64,000 nt of DNA from Mycobacterium xenopi (GCF_009936235.1 NZ_AP022314.1:1178001-1242000), one strand, 5' to 3'. Numbered from the stretch's first letter, positions 53,460 to 62,486 are shown. Notes: generated by a model from the letters alone, not told the origin. Program-made: numbers and translations.

Positions 53460-54194
53460 ATGTTGATCGGTGTCACTCGCGTCGAAGCCGTCACCACCAT
53501 CGAGCTGCAGCGCGCCGAGCGGCGAAACGCGCTGAATTCCGAGCTGGTCGAGGAGTTGCGCGAAGCCGTCGAGAAAGCCACCGCTGAGAACGTGCGCGCC
53601 ATCGTGCTGACCGGTCAGGGCAGTGTGTTCTGCGCAGGCGCCGACCTGAGCGGAGATGCGTTCGCCGCGGATTATCCCGACCGGCTCATCGCCCTGCATA
53701 AAGCCCTGGACGCGGCGCCGATGCCGGTGATCGGCGCGATCAACGGCCCCGCCATCGGCGCTGGGCTGCAACTGGCGATGCAATGCGATCTGCGGGTAGT
53801 GGCCCCGGACGCCTTCTTCCAATTCCCTACATCGAAATACGGTCTGGCACTTGACAACTGGAGCATCCGGCGGTTGTGTTCGCTGGTCGGCCACGGCCGA
53901 GCGCGGGCCATGTTGCTCGCCGCAGAAAAGCTCGGGGCCGAGGAGGCACTGGCCACCGGCATGGCCAATCGGATCGGCACGGTGGCCGACGCGCAGGCCT
54001 GGGCGGCAGAAATCGCCGGCCTGGCGCCGTTGGCCCTGCAGCACGCCAAGCGAGTGCTCAACGACGACGGCGCCATCGAAGATCCGGCGCCAATCCACAA
54101 GGAACTGTTCGACAAGGCGTGGGCCAGTCAGGATGCGATCGAGGCCCAGGTTGCTCGCATGCAGAAGCGACCACCGAAGTTCCGGGGGGCCTGA
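53460..54194 (+). CDS. echA6: enoyl-CoA hydratase-like protein EchA6
   Basis: A 244-residue crotonase-fold protein. The oxyanion-hole segments are FCAGADLSGDAFAADYPD and AINGPAIGAGLQLAMQCDLR. EchA6 of M. tuberculosis lacks measurable hydratase activity, binds long acyl-CoA for mycolate synthesis and is the target of THPP compounds; this ortholog has the same length and context. The next gene starts 5 bases downstream. Confidence 0.92.
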   Translation: MLIGVTRVEAVTTIELQRAERRNALNSELVEELREAVEKATAENVRAIVLTGQGSVFCAGADLSGDAFAADYPDRLIALHKALDAAPMPVIGAINGPAIGAGLQLAMQCDLRVVAPDAFFQFPTSKYGLALDNWSIRRLCSLVGHGRARAMLLAAEKLGAEEALATGMANRIGTVADAQAWAAEIAGLAPLALQHAKRVLNDDGAIEDPAPIHKELFDKAWASQDAIEAQVARMQKRPPKFRGA

Positions 54195-54199
54195 CCGTC

Positions 54200-55318
54200 A
54201 TGCTGCGCGGACCACTGCGGCTGGTGGTGGGCACCGCCACGCTGGCGGCCGGCGGGTGGGTGCTGCGGGCACTGCACGGCGCCCCGGCCGCGCTCGGCGC
54301 AGAGCCTTCCGCAATCCGCAAGGTGGCCGAGCGTTCGCCGCACTTTCGCGACGGCGCGTTTGTCAACATTGACCCGGCATCGCTGTTCAGCCTGGACCGC
54401 GAGCAGCAGCAGCTCATCCTGCGGGAGATTATTGGCGGACTCGCCGCCACCCGTCCGCCGGTGCCGATCCCATTGGCCCGGCCGGGAGTCATCGACAGTG
54501 GCCCGGGCCGGGTGGCGGTCACCTGGTTCGGCCACGCCACCGCGCTGCTGGAGATCGACGGTTACCGGGTGCTGACCGATCCGGTGTGGAGTCACCGCTG
54601 TTCGCCATCCGACGTGATCGGACCCGACCGGCTGCATCCGCCGCCGATGCAGGTGGATGCTCTGCCCGCCGTCGACGCCGTGGTCATCAGCCATGACCAT
54701 TACGACCATCTCGACATCGACACCGTCATCGCGCTGGCCCACAGCCAATGGGCCCCCTTTGTGGTGCCGCTGGGTGTGGGCGCTCACCTGCGCGCCTGGG
54801 GCATCCCGGACGAACGGATCATCGAACTGGATTGGTTCGAACGCACCCAGCTGGACGAGCTCACCCTGATTTGCACGCCGGCGCGGCACTTTTCGGGTCG
54901 CTTCCTGAGCCGCAACAACACCCTGTGGGCGTCATGGGTGGTGATCGGGCCCAACCGCCGCGCATACTTTGCCGGCGACACCGGCTACACGAAAACCTTC
55001 GCCGAGGTCGGCGCCGACTATGGGCCGTTTGACGTGACGCTGATGCCGGTCGGCGCCTACAACAAGGCGTGGCCGGATATCCACATGAATCCGGAGGAAG
55101 CGGTCCAGGCGCACTTGGACGTCACGGCTTCGGGCTCTGGGCTTCTCGTGCCGATCCACTGGTGTACGTTCCGGCTCGCGCCGCATCCGTGGGCCGAACC
55201 TATCGAACGGCTACTGGCAGCCGCCGACGCCGGGCAAGTGCGGGTTGCGGTGCCCAGGCCGGGTGAGCGTGTGGACGCCGAGGAACCCTGTGAACTTTTT
55301 CCGTGGTGGCGTCCCTGA
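54200..55318 (+). CDS. metallo-beta-lactamase-fold hydrolase (Rv0906-like, NAPE-PLD type)
   Basis: A 372-residue protein with an N-terminal hydrophobic segment (LRLVVGTATLAAGGWVLRAL) that is a signal or anchor, and a metal-dependent hydrolase domain. Metal motifs are WFGHATALLEIDGYRVLTD, ISHDHYDHLDIDT (HxHxDH), TPARHFSGR, AYFAGDTGYT and PIHWCTFRL. The arrangement is that of N-acyl-phosphatidylethanolamine phospholipase D / UlaG-like enzymes, so a phospholipid or lipid-ester substrate in the envelope is plausible. Probably in one operon with echA6. Confidence 0.88.
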   Translation: MLRGPLRLVVGTATLAAGGWVLRALHGAPAALGAEPSAIRKVAERSPHFRDGAFVNIDPASLFSLDREQQQLILREIIGGLAATRPPVPIPLARPGVIDSGPGRVAVTWFGHATALLEIDGYRVLTDPVWSHRCSPSDVIGPDRLHPPPMQVDALPAVDAVVISHDHYDHLDIDTVIALAHSQWAPFVVPLGVGAHLRAWGIPDERIIELDWFERTQLDELTLICTPARHFSGRFLSRNNTLWASWVVIGPNRRAYFAGDTGYTKTFAEVGADYGPFDVTLMPVGAYNKAWPDIHMNPEEAVQAHLDVTASGSGLLVPIHWCTFRLAPHPWAEPIERLLAAADAGQVRVAVPRPGERVDAEEPCELFPWWRP

Positions 55319-55463
55319 GCCGCTTGGCTTGCCGCCGGCCCTGTTTGCCTTATCACCGCCGCCTCGGTGATTGCTCTGCGCTGTGCCACTGGGCATACGC
55401 GCGCATTTTCGATGAGGCAACGCGGCGGTCATCTTGTCGTAGGACCGTGGCATACTCGTACAC

Positions 55464-56981
55464 ATGTTCGATGACGAGGCGCGGTTGGCGGTGATCGCCC
55501 GCTTCGATGAGATGTGGGAGCGGCGTCATCCCTCGACCACCCCGCAATCGGCGGCGCTGGTGGATCAGATCCGGGCGGCTTGGCGGGCGGAGAATCGGGC
55601 GGCGGCCGCGCAGCTGAGTGCGATCGGGCAGCTGTTCGGCTATCGGTTGTCGCGGTGTGCCGAAACCGAGCGGTGGGCGATCGACACCGAGGAGGCGGTG
55701 GCCGCCGAGGTGGCCGCCGCGCTGCGGATCAGCCAAGGACTCGCGTCGAGCCGGCTGCGCTATGCCCGGGCCATGCGCGAGCGGCTTCCCAAAACCGGCG
55801 CGGTGTTCACAGCCGGCGACATCGACTATCGGCTGTTTCAGACGATCGTGTTTCGCACCGAGCTGATCACTGACCCCGACGTGCTAGCCGCCGTCGATGC
55901 CAAGCTGGCCATGGCGGTGCCGCGCTGGCCGTCGCTGACCCGGGCCCGGCTGGCCGCGATGATCGACAAGATCGTCGCGGCCGCCGACGCCGATGCGGTG
56001 CGCCGACGCACGCAGCACCAAAACGACCGGGAGGTTTGGATCGGTGATTTGGCCGAGGGTGGGATATCGGAAATCCATGGCAGGCTGTTCACCACCGACG
56101 CGCACGCGCTGGATAAGCGGTTAGATGTGTTGGCGGCCACGGTCTGTGAGCATGACCCACGTAGCCGCCAGCAACGCCGTGCTGACGCGCTGGGGGCGTT
56201 GGCGGCCGGGGTCGATCGGTTGGGGTGCCGCTGTGGACGGCCCGATTGTGCGGCCGACGCGGGGCGGGCGGCTCCGTCCGTCGTCGTTCATGTGATCGCG
56301 GAGCGGGCTGGCATCGTCGGCAGCGGCTGTGCGCCAGCCTCGTTAGTTGAGGCTGATGGCCTCATCCCACCCGAACTGGTCGAAGACCTGGCGCGGTCAG
56401 CCACGCTGGTGCCGCTGGTGCATCCCGGGGATGCTCCGCCCGAGCCGGGATACACCCCGTCGAAGGCGCTGGCCGATTTTGTGCGCTGCCGGGATTTGAC
56501 GTGCCGCTGGCCCGGCTGCGACAAGCCCGCGTTCGAATGCGACCTCGATCACACGATTCCGTATGCGCAGGGCGGGCCCACCCACGCGTCGAACCTCAAA
56601 GCCTATTGCCGCACCCATCATTTGGTGAAAACCTTTTGGGGCTGGCGCGAAAAACAGTTGCCCGACGGCACCCTGATCTTGACCGCCCCGACCGGGCACA
56701 CCTATGTCACCACCCCAGGCAGCGCGCTGCTGTTCCCGGCCCTGTGCCAACCCACCGGCGAAATGGCCGCCCCGCCAGCCAACCCACCCCAGCACCACTG
56801 CGGCGACCGCGCCGCGATGATGCCCAAACGTCGGCGCACCCGCGCCCAAGACCGGGCACAGCGCATCGCCGCTGAACGCCGCCGCAACCGGGAAGCGCGC
56901 CTCGCCCGCCGAGAAGAACGCCTCAGCTACTTCAATTTGCCCCCACCCGACAACAACGACGACGACCCACCACCGTTTTAG
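55464..56981 (+). CDS. DUF222 / HNH endonuclease protein of the 13E12 repeat family
   Basis: A 505-residue protein. The DUF222 domain (about residues 20-330) has ISQGLASSRLRYARAMRERL and AHALDKRLDVLAATVCEHDP. It is followed by an HNH motif with zinc cysteines in CRDLTCRWPGCDKPAFECDL, DHTIPYAQGG, SNLKAYCRTHH, and a basic Arg-rich tail ending in PPDNNDDDPPPF. The family is multicopy and variable in mycobacterial genomes (REP13E12), is a phage integration target, and its role is unknown. Full length here with no break. It is preceded by 145 bp without recognised features. Confidence 0.9.
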   Translation: MFDDEARLAVIARFDEMWERRHPSTTPQSAALVDQIRAAWRAENRAAAAQLSAIGQLFGYRLSRCAETERWAIDTEEAVAAEVAAALRISQGLASSRLRYARAMRERLPKTGAVFTAGDIDYRLFQTIVFRTELITDPDVLAAVDAKLAMAVPRWPSLTRARLAAMIDKIVAAADADAVRRRTQHQNDREVWIGDLAEGGISEIHGRLFTTDAHALDKRLDVLAATVCEHDPRSRQQRRADALGALAAGVDRLGCRCGRPDCAADAGRAAPSVVVHVIAERAGIVGSGCAPASLVEADGLIPPELVEDLARSATLVPLVHPGDAPPEPGYTPSKALADFVRCRDLTCRWPGCDKPAFECDLDHTIPYAQGGPTHASNLKAYCRTHHLVKTFWGWREKQLPDGTLILTAPTGHTYVTTPGSALLFPALCQPTGEMAAPPANPPQHHCGDRAAMMPKRRRTRAQDRAQRIAAERRRNREARLARREERLSYFNLPPPDNNDDDPPPF

Positions 56982-57123
56982 CTGCGACTCAACGAGATTC
57001 GAGCTTCATCACACGACATGGTGAGTGCGGCCGAGTGATGCGCCGCGCCCGGCGATTTGTCGCTGGCCGCTGCGATCGACCACAATGCCCGAGCGGTAGG
57101 GTCGGCAACGGAAAGGACAGCGC

Positions 57124-57234
57124 ATGGGTTTCCCGGACAAGGCAAAAGACCTGCTGGCTAAGAACGCCGACATCATCGACAAGGTGCAGGAGGCGGCCAA
57201 GAAAGCCGTCGACCAGCGTAAGCAGCAGAACTGA
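57124..57234 (+). CDS. small antitoxin-like protein (Rv0909-like, short form)
   Basis: A 36-residue protein: MGFPDKAKDLLAKNADIIDK, then a Lys-rich helix VQEAAKKAVDQRKQQN. It matches both ends of the M. tuberculosis antitoxin Rv0909 as I recall it (59 residues) but lacks the middle. It lies 2 bases upstream of the toxin gene, as in that system. The ATG follows GGAAAGGA. Whether so short a form still neutralises the toxin is open. Confidence 0.72.
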   Translation: MGFPDKAKDLLAKNADIIDKVQEAAKKAVDQRKQQN

Positions 57235-57236
57235 CC

Positions 57237-57674
57237 ATGGCCAAACTCTCTGGATCAATCGACGTGCCGTTGCCGCCCGAGGAGGCCTGGTCGCACGCCG
57301 CTGACCTGTCGCGTTACAAGGAATGGCTGACCATTCACCGGGTATGGCGCAGCAAGCTGCCCGAAAAGCTGGACAAGGGCACCGTGGTCGAATCGATCGT
57401 CGAGGTCAAAGGTATGCCCAACCGGATCAAGTGGACGATCGTTCACTTCAAGCCGCCCGAAGCGATGACCCTCAACGGTGACGGTGTGGGCGGTGTCAAG
57501 GTCAAGCTGCTCGCCAAGGTCAAGCCCCAGGGCAACGGTTCGGTTGTCAGCTTCGACGTTCACCTTGGCGGTCCGGCCCTGTTCGGGCCAATCGGCATGC
57601 TGGTTGCCGGCGCTCTCAAGAGCGATATCCGCGAGTCGCTGCAAAGATTCGTCAAGGTGTTCGCCGACGCCTGA
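57237..57674 (+). CDS. SRPBCC-fold toxin of a type II toxin-antitoxin pair (Rv0910-like)
   Basis: A 145-residue START-like protein: MAKLSGSIDVPLPPEEAWSH, DLSRYKEWLTIHRVWRSKLP, EKLDKGTVVESIVEVKGMPN, and the ending LKSDIRESLQRFVKVFADA. It is closely similar over its whole length to my recollection of Rv0910, reported as the toxin partner of Rv0909. The mechanism is not established and no nuclease motif is visible. Encoded directly after the small antitoxin. Confidence 0.8.
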   Translation: MAKLSGSIDVPLPPEEAWSHAADLSRYKEWLTIHRVWRSKLPEKLDKGTVVESIVEVKGMPNRIKWTIVHFKPPEAMTLNGDGVGGVKVKLLAKVKPQGNGSVVSFDVHLGGPALFGPIGMLVAGALKSDIRESLQRFVKVFADA

Positions 57675-57754
57675 CGGCCCGCGATGATTTCCCGCCCTGG
57701 TGGCAGTCGGTACCGATGACCCGGATGCCGGGCCCACCTATCGAGGAGGTCATC

Positions 57755-58528
57755 GTGCCCGTTCGTTACCGCGCCCCCGTGGGCGCTCCCACCTGGATTG
57801 ACTTGACGTCGTCTGACGTCGACCGTGCCCGAGACTTCTACGGGATAGTCTTCGGCTGGACGTTCGAAGCCGCCGGACCCGAATACGGCGGATACATCAA
57901 TGCCGCCAAGGATGGCCACCCTGTGGCCGGTCTGATGGCCAACAATCCGGAGTGGCAAGCCCCGGACCGCTGGACCATCTTTTTCCACACCGACGACATC
58001 AACGCCACTGTGTCGACGCTGACTGCGGCGGGAGGTTTGTCGTGCATTGCGCCGATGGAGGTACCGGCGAAAGGCTTCATGAGCCTGGCCACCGACCCGT
58101 CCGGGGCGCCTTTTGGTTGCTGGCAGCCGTTGGATCACCATGGTTTCGAAGTGATTGGTGAAGCTGGCGCCCCGGTCTGGCACCAGCTGACCACCCGCGA
58201 CTACCCCGCGGCGGTCGCCTTCTACCGCGAGGTGTTCGGGTGGCGGACCGAGCATATCTCCGACAGCGACGAATTCCGCTACACCACAGCCTGGTTCGGC
58301 GACGAGCAGCTGCTCGGCGTGATGGACGGTTCTGGGTTGCTCCCTGACGACGGCCCGTCGACCTGGAGCATCTTCTTCGGCGCCGAGGACGTCGACAAGA
58401 CGCTGCAAACGATCACCGACAATGGCGGCGCGGTGCTGCGAGCGGCCGAAGACACCCCGTATGGTCGGTTGGCGTCAGCGGCAGATCCCACTGGCGCGGT
58501 GTTCAACCTATCGTCGTTGCGGCGCTAA
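57755..58528 (+). CDS. two-domain VOC (glyoxalase-like) protein (Rv0911-like)
   Basis: A 257-residue protein with two VOC units: WIDLTSSDVDRARDFYGIVF with KGFMSLATDPSGAPFGCWQP, and WHQLTTRDYPAAVAFYREVF with RLASAADPTGAVFNLSSL. The GTG start is 5 bases after GAGGAGG. Two-domain VOC proteins of this kind bind small hydrophobic ligands or confer resistance; metal ligands are not clear and the substrate is unknown. Convergent overlap of 4 bases with the cupin gene. Confidence 0.85.
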   Translation: MPVRYRAPVGAPTWIDLTSSDVDRARDFYGIVFGWTFEAAGPEYGGYINAAKDGHPVAGLMANNPEWQAPDRWTIFFHTDDINATVSTLTAAGGLSCIAPMEVPAKGFMSLATDPSGAPFGCWQPLDHHGFEVIGEAGAPVWHQLTTRDYPAAVAFYREVFGWRTEHISDSDEFRYTTAWFGDEQLLGVMDGSGLLPDDGPSTWSIFFGAEDVDKTLQTITDNGGAVLRAAEDTPYGRLASAADPTGAVFNLSSLRR

Positions 58529-58968
58529 TCGCTGGCGCCGAGCGCGAAGTCGGCGTAGTCGAAACCGGGCACCACCACGCAGCTGACCAGGCTCGGTTCG
58601 TCGTCGCGCGGGCGTGCCCGCTGCCAGTGGCGGGGCGGCACCAGCACCTGCGGTCGCTCACCGGCCAGAATGTCACTTCCGAGCACATGCGTTGTGGCGC
58701 TGCGGCGTTCGGCGCCAATATCGAGCAGTAGAGGGCTACCCCGGTGGTGCAGCCACAGCTCGGCGCTGCGCACGGTGTGCCAAGCCGACTGCTGGCCGGG
58801 CATCAGTAGCAGCAGAATCGACGTTGCGGCGCTGCGCGGGCCTGTGTAGTCCGGCGGCAACGCGGACTGGCTGACCGTCACATCGCTGCGCCACATCGGT
58901 TTAAACCAGCCACCCTCGGGGTTGGGTGCCAAGTCCAGTGGGCGAGCCCAATCGGGGAGTTCCGTCAT
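58525..58968 (-). CDS. cupin_5 (DUF985) family protein
   Basis: A 147-residue cupin: ARPLDLAPNPEGGWFKPMWR, SILLLLMPGQQSAWHTVRSA, ELWLHHRGSPLLLDIG, and the late motif VVPGFDYADFALG, all typical of the DUF985 barrel. The family may bind sugars or act as an epimerase; no proof. The start MTELPDWARP is preferred over an upstream frame. Confidence 0.83.
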   Translation of the reverse strand: MTELPDWARPLDLAPNPEGGWFKPMWRSDVTVSQSALPPDYTGPRSAATSILLLLMPGQQSAWHTVRSAELWLHHRGSPLLLDIGAERRSATTHVLGSDILAGERPQVLVPPRHWQRARPRDDEPSLVSCVVVPGFDYADFALGASD

Positions 58969-59087
58969 CGCCGCCCCCTGAGATGCAGCCGTCAAGGTCT
59001 TGCGACCCACCCTAAGACCTGGCGACTCACGTGCTTCCCGCGTGTGCCGGGCGGGGACCGCGGCGGTGCGAAGTTAGGGTCGAAACC

Positions 59088-59516
59088 ATGAGCCGCCGCG
59101 TGCGCCCTGGTTGGCTGGTCGCCTTGTTCGGCGCGATCGTGGCGCTCAGCACCTGGCTGCCGTGGCTCACGACGTCGGTCAACGGCGGAGGCTGGGCCAG
59201 CGCCATCGGAGGCAGCATTGGCAGCCTACGGTTACCACCCGGATTCGGTGCCGGCCAGCTGATCGTGCTGTTGTCGTCGACGCTGGTGGTGGCGGGTGCG
59301 ATGGTTGGCCGTGGCCTTTCAGCCAGGCTCGCTTCGGCTGCGGCGCTGCTCATTTCGCTGCTTATCGCGGCGCTGACATGGTGGTATTACGACATCAATG
59401 TCAAGCCGCCGGTGTCAGCCGGCTACGGCTTGTATCTTGGCGCGGCTGGCGCGGCTGGTGCCGTGGGTTGTTCGATGTGGGCATTGGTGTCGGCACTCGG
59501 CCGGCGTCACGACTAG
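59088..59516 (+). CDS. membrane protein (Rv0912-like)
   Basis: A 142-residue protein with four hydrophobic segments (WLVALFGAIVALSTWLPWL; LIVLLSSTLVVAGAMVG; LASAAALLISLLIAALTWWY; LYLGAAGAAGAVGCSMWALV). The start MSRRVRPG lies after a weak site. Function unknown. Between 59517 and 59706 I see no gene. Confidence 0.78.
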   Translation: MSRRVRPGWLVALFGAIVALSTWLPWLTTSVNGGGWASAIGGSIGSLRLPPGFGAGQLIVLLSSTLVVAGAMVGRGLSARLASAAALLISLLIAALTWWYYDINVKPPVSAGYGLYLGAAGAAGAVGCSMWALVSALGRRHD

Positions 59517-59706
59517 TGGGAGCAGCTGGAGGCGGTCCCGCCGGCTCTCGGGCTGAACCGACGAGACCTAAGTGGACGTGCAGGCCGACCTACCCGTCCA
59601 CCTTTGGGGCGCATTGCCATCAGCCGCGATCGACAAACATGCTCCCAGTCACGTGCCCGCGCGTTTGATGCGGTTTAACGCGACGCGGGCAGGGAAGCCC
59701 CAGCGT

Positions 59707-60393
59707 ATGGTCGAACTGTCGAATCATGAGCTGGCGGTTCGCATGGCAGAACTGGCCCGCTCCATCGCACCGCCGCGCGACGTCGAAGACGTCCTCATGC
59801 GAGTAACAGACGCTGCAGTCGAGTTGATACCCGGCGCGGATACGGCCGGGGTGCTCTTGATCGCGCCGGGCGGCAAGTTCCAGTCGCTGTTCGGTACCTC
59901 CGACCTGGTCTACAAACTCGATGAGCTGCAAGCAAAGTACAACGAAGGTCCGTGTGTGGACGCCGCACATGACGAATTAATGCTCCGCACAGATGATTTC
60001 ACCAAAGAGCCCAGATGGCCGAATTTTTCGCGTGCAGTCAGCGAAATCGGAGTACGCAGCTGTCTGTCGTACAAGCTCTACGCGGGTGACCGCAGCGCGG
60101 GCGCGTTGAACGTCTTCGGCTTGCAACCCCACGTATTCAACGCGGAATCCGAAGCAATCGGCTCAGTGCTCGGCGCGCATGCCGCGGCGGCAATCATGGC
60201 CAGCCGGCACGGTGAGCAGCTTCGGTCGGCGCTGAACAGCAGGGATGTCATCGGTCAGGCGAAAGGCATTCTCATGGAGCGCTTCGATGTCGATGCCGTG
60301 CGCGCATTCGACATGCTGCGCGAGTTATCCCAGGCCATGAATATCCGGCTGGCCGAAATCGCGCAGCGCGTCGTCGACACCCGCGGCGACTGA
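59707..60393 (+). CDS. GAF-ANTAR domain regulator
   Basis: A 228-residue protein. The GAF domain (about residues 20-165: AVELIPGADTAGVLLIAPGG, RSCLSYKLYAGDRSAGALNV) is followed by an ANTAR RNA-binding domain (about 170-225: LRSALNSRDVIGQAKGILME, RAFDMLRELSQAMNIRLAEI). ANTAR proteins bind dual-hairpin RNA and prevent termination; the GAF part senses a small ligand or redox state. The ATG at 59707 matches family starts (VELSNHELAVRMAELARS); an ATG at 59668 is possible. It stands just before the tRNA and the hem/idi group. Confidence 0.87.
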   Translation: MVELSNHELAVRMAELARSIAPPRDVEDVLMRVTDAAVELIPGADTAGVLLIAPGGKFQSLFGTSDLVYKLDELQAKYNEGPCVDAAHDELMLRTDDFTKEPRWPNFSRAVSEIGVRSCLSYKLYAGDRSAGALNVFGLQPHVFNAESEAIGSVLGAHAAAAIMASRHGEQLRSALNSRDVIGQAKGILMERFDVDAVRAFDMLRELSQAMNIRLAEIAQRVVDTRGD

Positions 60394-60444
60394 CGGGCTG
60401 TCGTGGCAGTAAAACCGCCGTTGATCTGCAGACAAAGAATTCGG

Positions 60445-60517
60445 CGCCCTCGGCAGGATTCGAACCTGCGACACCGGCTTTAGGAGAGCCGTGCTCTATC
60501 CCCTGAGCTACGAGGGC
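60445..60517 (-). tRNA. tRNA-Arg (anticodon CCT)
   Basis: On the minus strand GCCCTCG (acceptor) pairs with CGAGGGC. The D arm GCTC..GAGC, anticodon stem CGGCT/AGCCG with loop CTCCTAA (anticodon CCT), and T arm GCAGG-TTCGAAT-CCTGC all fold. It reads AGG codons. CCA is not encoded. It lies between the ANTAR gene and hemA, on the opposite strand to both. Confidence 0.97.
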
Positions 60518-60715
60518 CGCGAACGTCGTTGAATACCTGTTCAAACGTAGCCGTTCCCGGCGGTTTCGCACATGGTCGGGCTGTAGCCGGTGTGAGTGTA
60601 GTCGGCATGACCAGGCCCATGCGGCGCTTGTCGCACTGCGTCGAACTGAGCTCAGCGCCACATCGTGTCCTCGGTAGGTGTTGGCGAAGTCACCGCGGAA
60701 AGGCTGAGTCAGTCC

Positions 60716-62098
60716 GTGAGCGTGTTGCTGTTCGGGATTTCGCACCGCAGCGCGCCGGTGTCGGTGCTCGAGCAATTGAGCACCGGCAGGTCGGGACAGG
60801 CCAAGATCGCGGAACAGGTCTTGCAGTCACCGCTGGTGACCGAGGTTTTGGTGCTGTCCACCTGCCACCGCGTCGAGGTATACGCCGTGGTTGAAGCCTT
60901 CCACGGTGGGCTTTCGGTGATCGGCCAGGTGCTCTCCGAACACTCCGGGATGTCGCTGCGGGACGTGACTCAGTACGCCTATGTGCGCTACGCCGAAGCA
61001 GCCGTCGAGCACCTGTTCGCGGTGGCCAGTGGTTTGGATTCCGCGGTAGTTGGTGAACAACAGGTGCTGGGCCAGGTGCGCCGCGCGTACGCGGCCGCCA
61101 AGGCCAACCGCACCGTCGGGCGCGTCTTGCATGAACTGGTCCAGCGCGCGCTGTCGGTGGGCAAGCGGGTGCACTCGGAGACCGGGATCGATGCCACTGG
61201 CGCCTCGGTGGTGTCGGTCGCGCTGAGTATGGCCGACGTCCGGTTGGGCGGGCTGGACGGGCGCGTCGCCGCGATCGTCGGTGCCGGTTCCATGGGGGCG
61301 TTGTCGGCCACACATTTGGTGCGGGCAGGTGTGCAGCGTATCCACGTCGTCAGCCGGTCGCCGTCCCGCGCGCAGCGCTTGGCACACAAGCTGTCGCAAC
61401 GCGGCGTGGACGCCGACGCTGGAGTCCTCGAGCAAATCTCGACGGCGCTGGCAGATGCCGAAGTGGTGGTGTCGTGTACCGGCGCCCTGCGCCCGGTGGT
61501 GACGGTGGCCGATGCACACCTGGGCTGTCGCTGCCGTCAGCGGCCGGTGGTGATCTGTGACCTCGGCATGCCCCGCGACGTCGAGCCCGCTGTGGCGGGA
61601 CTGCCGGGCGTCTTCGTCATCGACTTGGCTCAGGTGCAACGTGAGCCCTCAGCACACGCCGCGGCCGCCGACACCGAAGCCGCGCGTCGAATCGTCGCTC
61701 AAGAAGTCGCAAGTTACTTCGCTAGCCAGCGGATGGCCGCGGTCGCCCCGACCGTCACCGCGCTGCGTCAGCGTGCGGCCGATGTCATGCAAGCGGAATT
61801 GTTGTGCTTGGAGCACCGGCTGCCCGGCCTAGACAGCGTGCAGCGTGACGAAATCGCCCGCGCGGTGCGGCGGGTGGTCGACAAATTGCTGCACGCGCCG
61901 ACGGTGCGGGTCAAGCAGTTGGCCAGCGCCCCCGGCGGCGACAGCTACGCCGCGGCGCTGCGTGAGTTGTTCGCGCTCGACCCACAGACCGTCGACGCGC
62001 TCGCTCGTGCCTCAGGTGGCGGCGGTCAAGGTTGCCAGCCGGCCGAGATCAAGAGTGAGTCCCTCGAAGCCGCTGGCCCATTCGGCGCGCAACGTTGA
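60716..62098 (+). CDS. hemA: glutamyl-tRNA reductase (hemA-type), isolated copy
   Basis: A 460-residue glutamyl-tRNA reductase, which makes glutamate-1-semialdehyde from Glu-tRNA with NADPH, the first step of tetrapyrrole synthesis. The start MSVLLFGISHRSAP puts the catalytic cysteine at C50 in LSTCHRVEVYAV; the usual motif is STCNR, so H51 replaces Asn. The spinal helix, VGEQQVLGQVRRAY, the NADPH site AAIVGAGSMGALSA, VVSCTGALRPVV, and the dimerisation domain (TVTALRQRAADVMQAELLCL, HAPTVRVKQLAS) are intact. The main hemA of mycobacteria sits with hemC and hemB, which are not here, so this is probably a second copy. GTG at 60665 is an alternative start. The 3' end overlaps the PAS gene by 50 bases, antisense. 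Confidence 0.88.
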   Translation: MSVLLFGISHRSAPVSVLEQLSTGRSGQAKIAEQVLQSPLVTEVLVLSTCHRVEVYAVVEAFHGGLSVIGQVLSEHSGMSLRDVTQYAYVRYAEAAVEHLFAVASGLDSAVVGEQQVLGQVRRAYAAAKANRTVGRVLHELVQRALSVGKRVHSETGIDATGASVVSVALSMADVRLGGLDGRVAAIVGAGSMGALSATHLVRAGVQRIHVVSRSPSRAQRLAHKLSQRGVDADAGVLEQISTALADAEVVVSCTGALRPVVTVADAHLGCRCRQRPVVICDLGMPRDVEPAVAGLPGVFVIDLAQVQREPSAHAAAADTEAARRIVAQEVASYFASQRMAAVAPTVTALRQRAADVMQAELLCLEHRLPGLDSVQRDEIARAVRRVVDKLLHAPTVRVKQLASAPGGDSYAAALRELFALDPQTVDALARASGGGGQGCQPAEIKSESLEAAGPFGAQR

Positions 62099-62486
62099 TC
62101 GGTGCGAGGGCAGTTTGCCACGCCTTGCCTTGCCATCGGGGCCCGAGGCCTACGAATGTCACGACGGCGCCGTTAGCACCATCGCCCTCGGCGGGTATCA
62201 ACTCGATTACCGTGTGGGCCACGACAATACGACCGTCCTTGCACAGGGCGGGCAGCTTGAGCATGCCGCCGTCCATATGGCCGGTTTTCATGGCCCGGTC
62301 GAAACCCCACCAGTGCACCGGCCGGAAAGCCGGTGGGATGACGACGTTGAGGCTTCGCCCGAGCGCGTCGTCGGCGGAATGACCCAGGAGCTCGGTGACC
62401 GCGGCACCCCATTGACGGATGATGCCGTCGCGATCGACGGTCACGGTCGCGCGCTGGTCGGAACGGGCCCTGTGGGAAACGTCCAT
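62049..62486 (-). CDS. single PAS-domain protein
   Basis: A 145-residue protein made of one PAS domain: ATVTVDRDGIIRQWGAAVTE, LLGHSADDALGRSLNVVIPP, then RPVHWWGFDRAMKTGHMDGG and KDGRIVVAHTVIELIPAEG. No output domain follows, only a short basic tail. The cofactor is unknown; the helix with His-Trp-Trp could hold heme or flavin, but that is a guess. Start MDVSHRARS. It lies downstream of idi on the same strand, with the end overlapping hemA. Confidence 0.8.
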   Translation of the reverse strand: MDVSHRARSDQRATVTVDRDGIIRQWGAAVTELLGHSADDALGRSLNVVIPPAFRPVHWWGFDRAMKTGHMDGGMLKLPALCKDGRIVVAHTVIELIPAEGDGANGAVVTFVGLGPRWQGKAWQTALAPINVARRMGQRLRGTHS

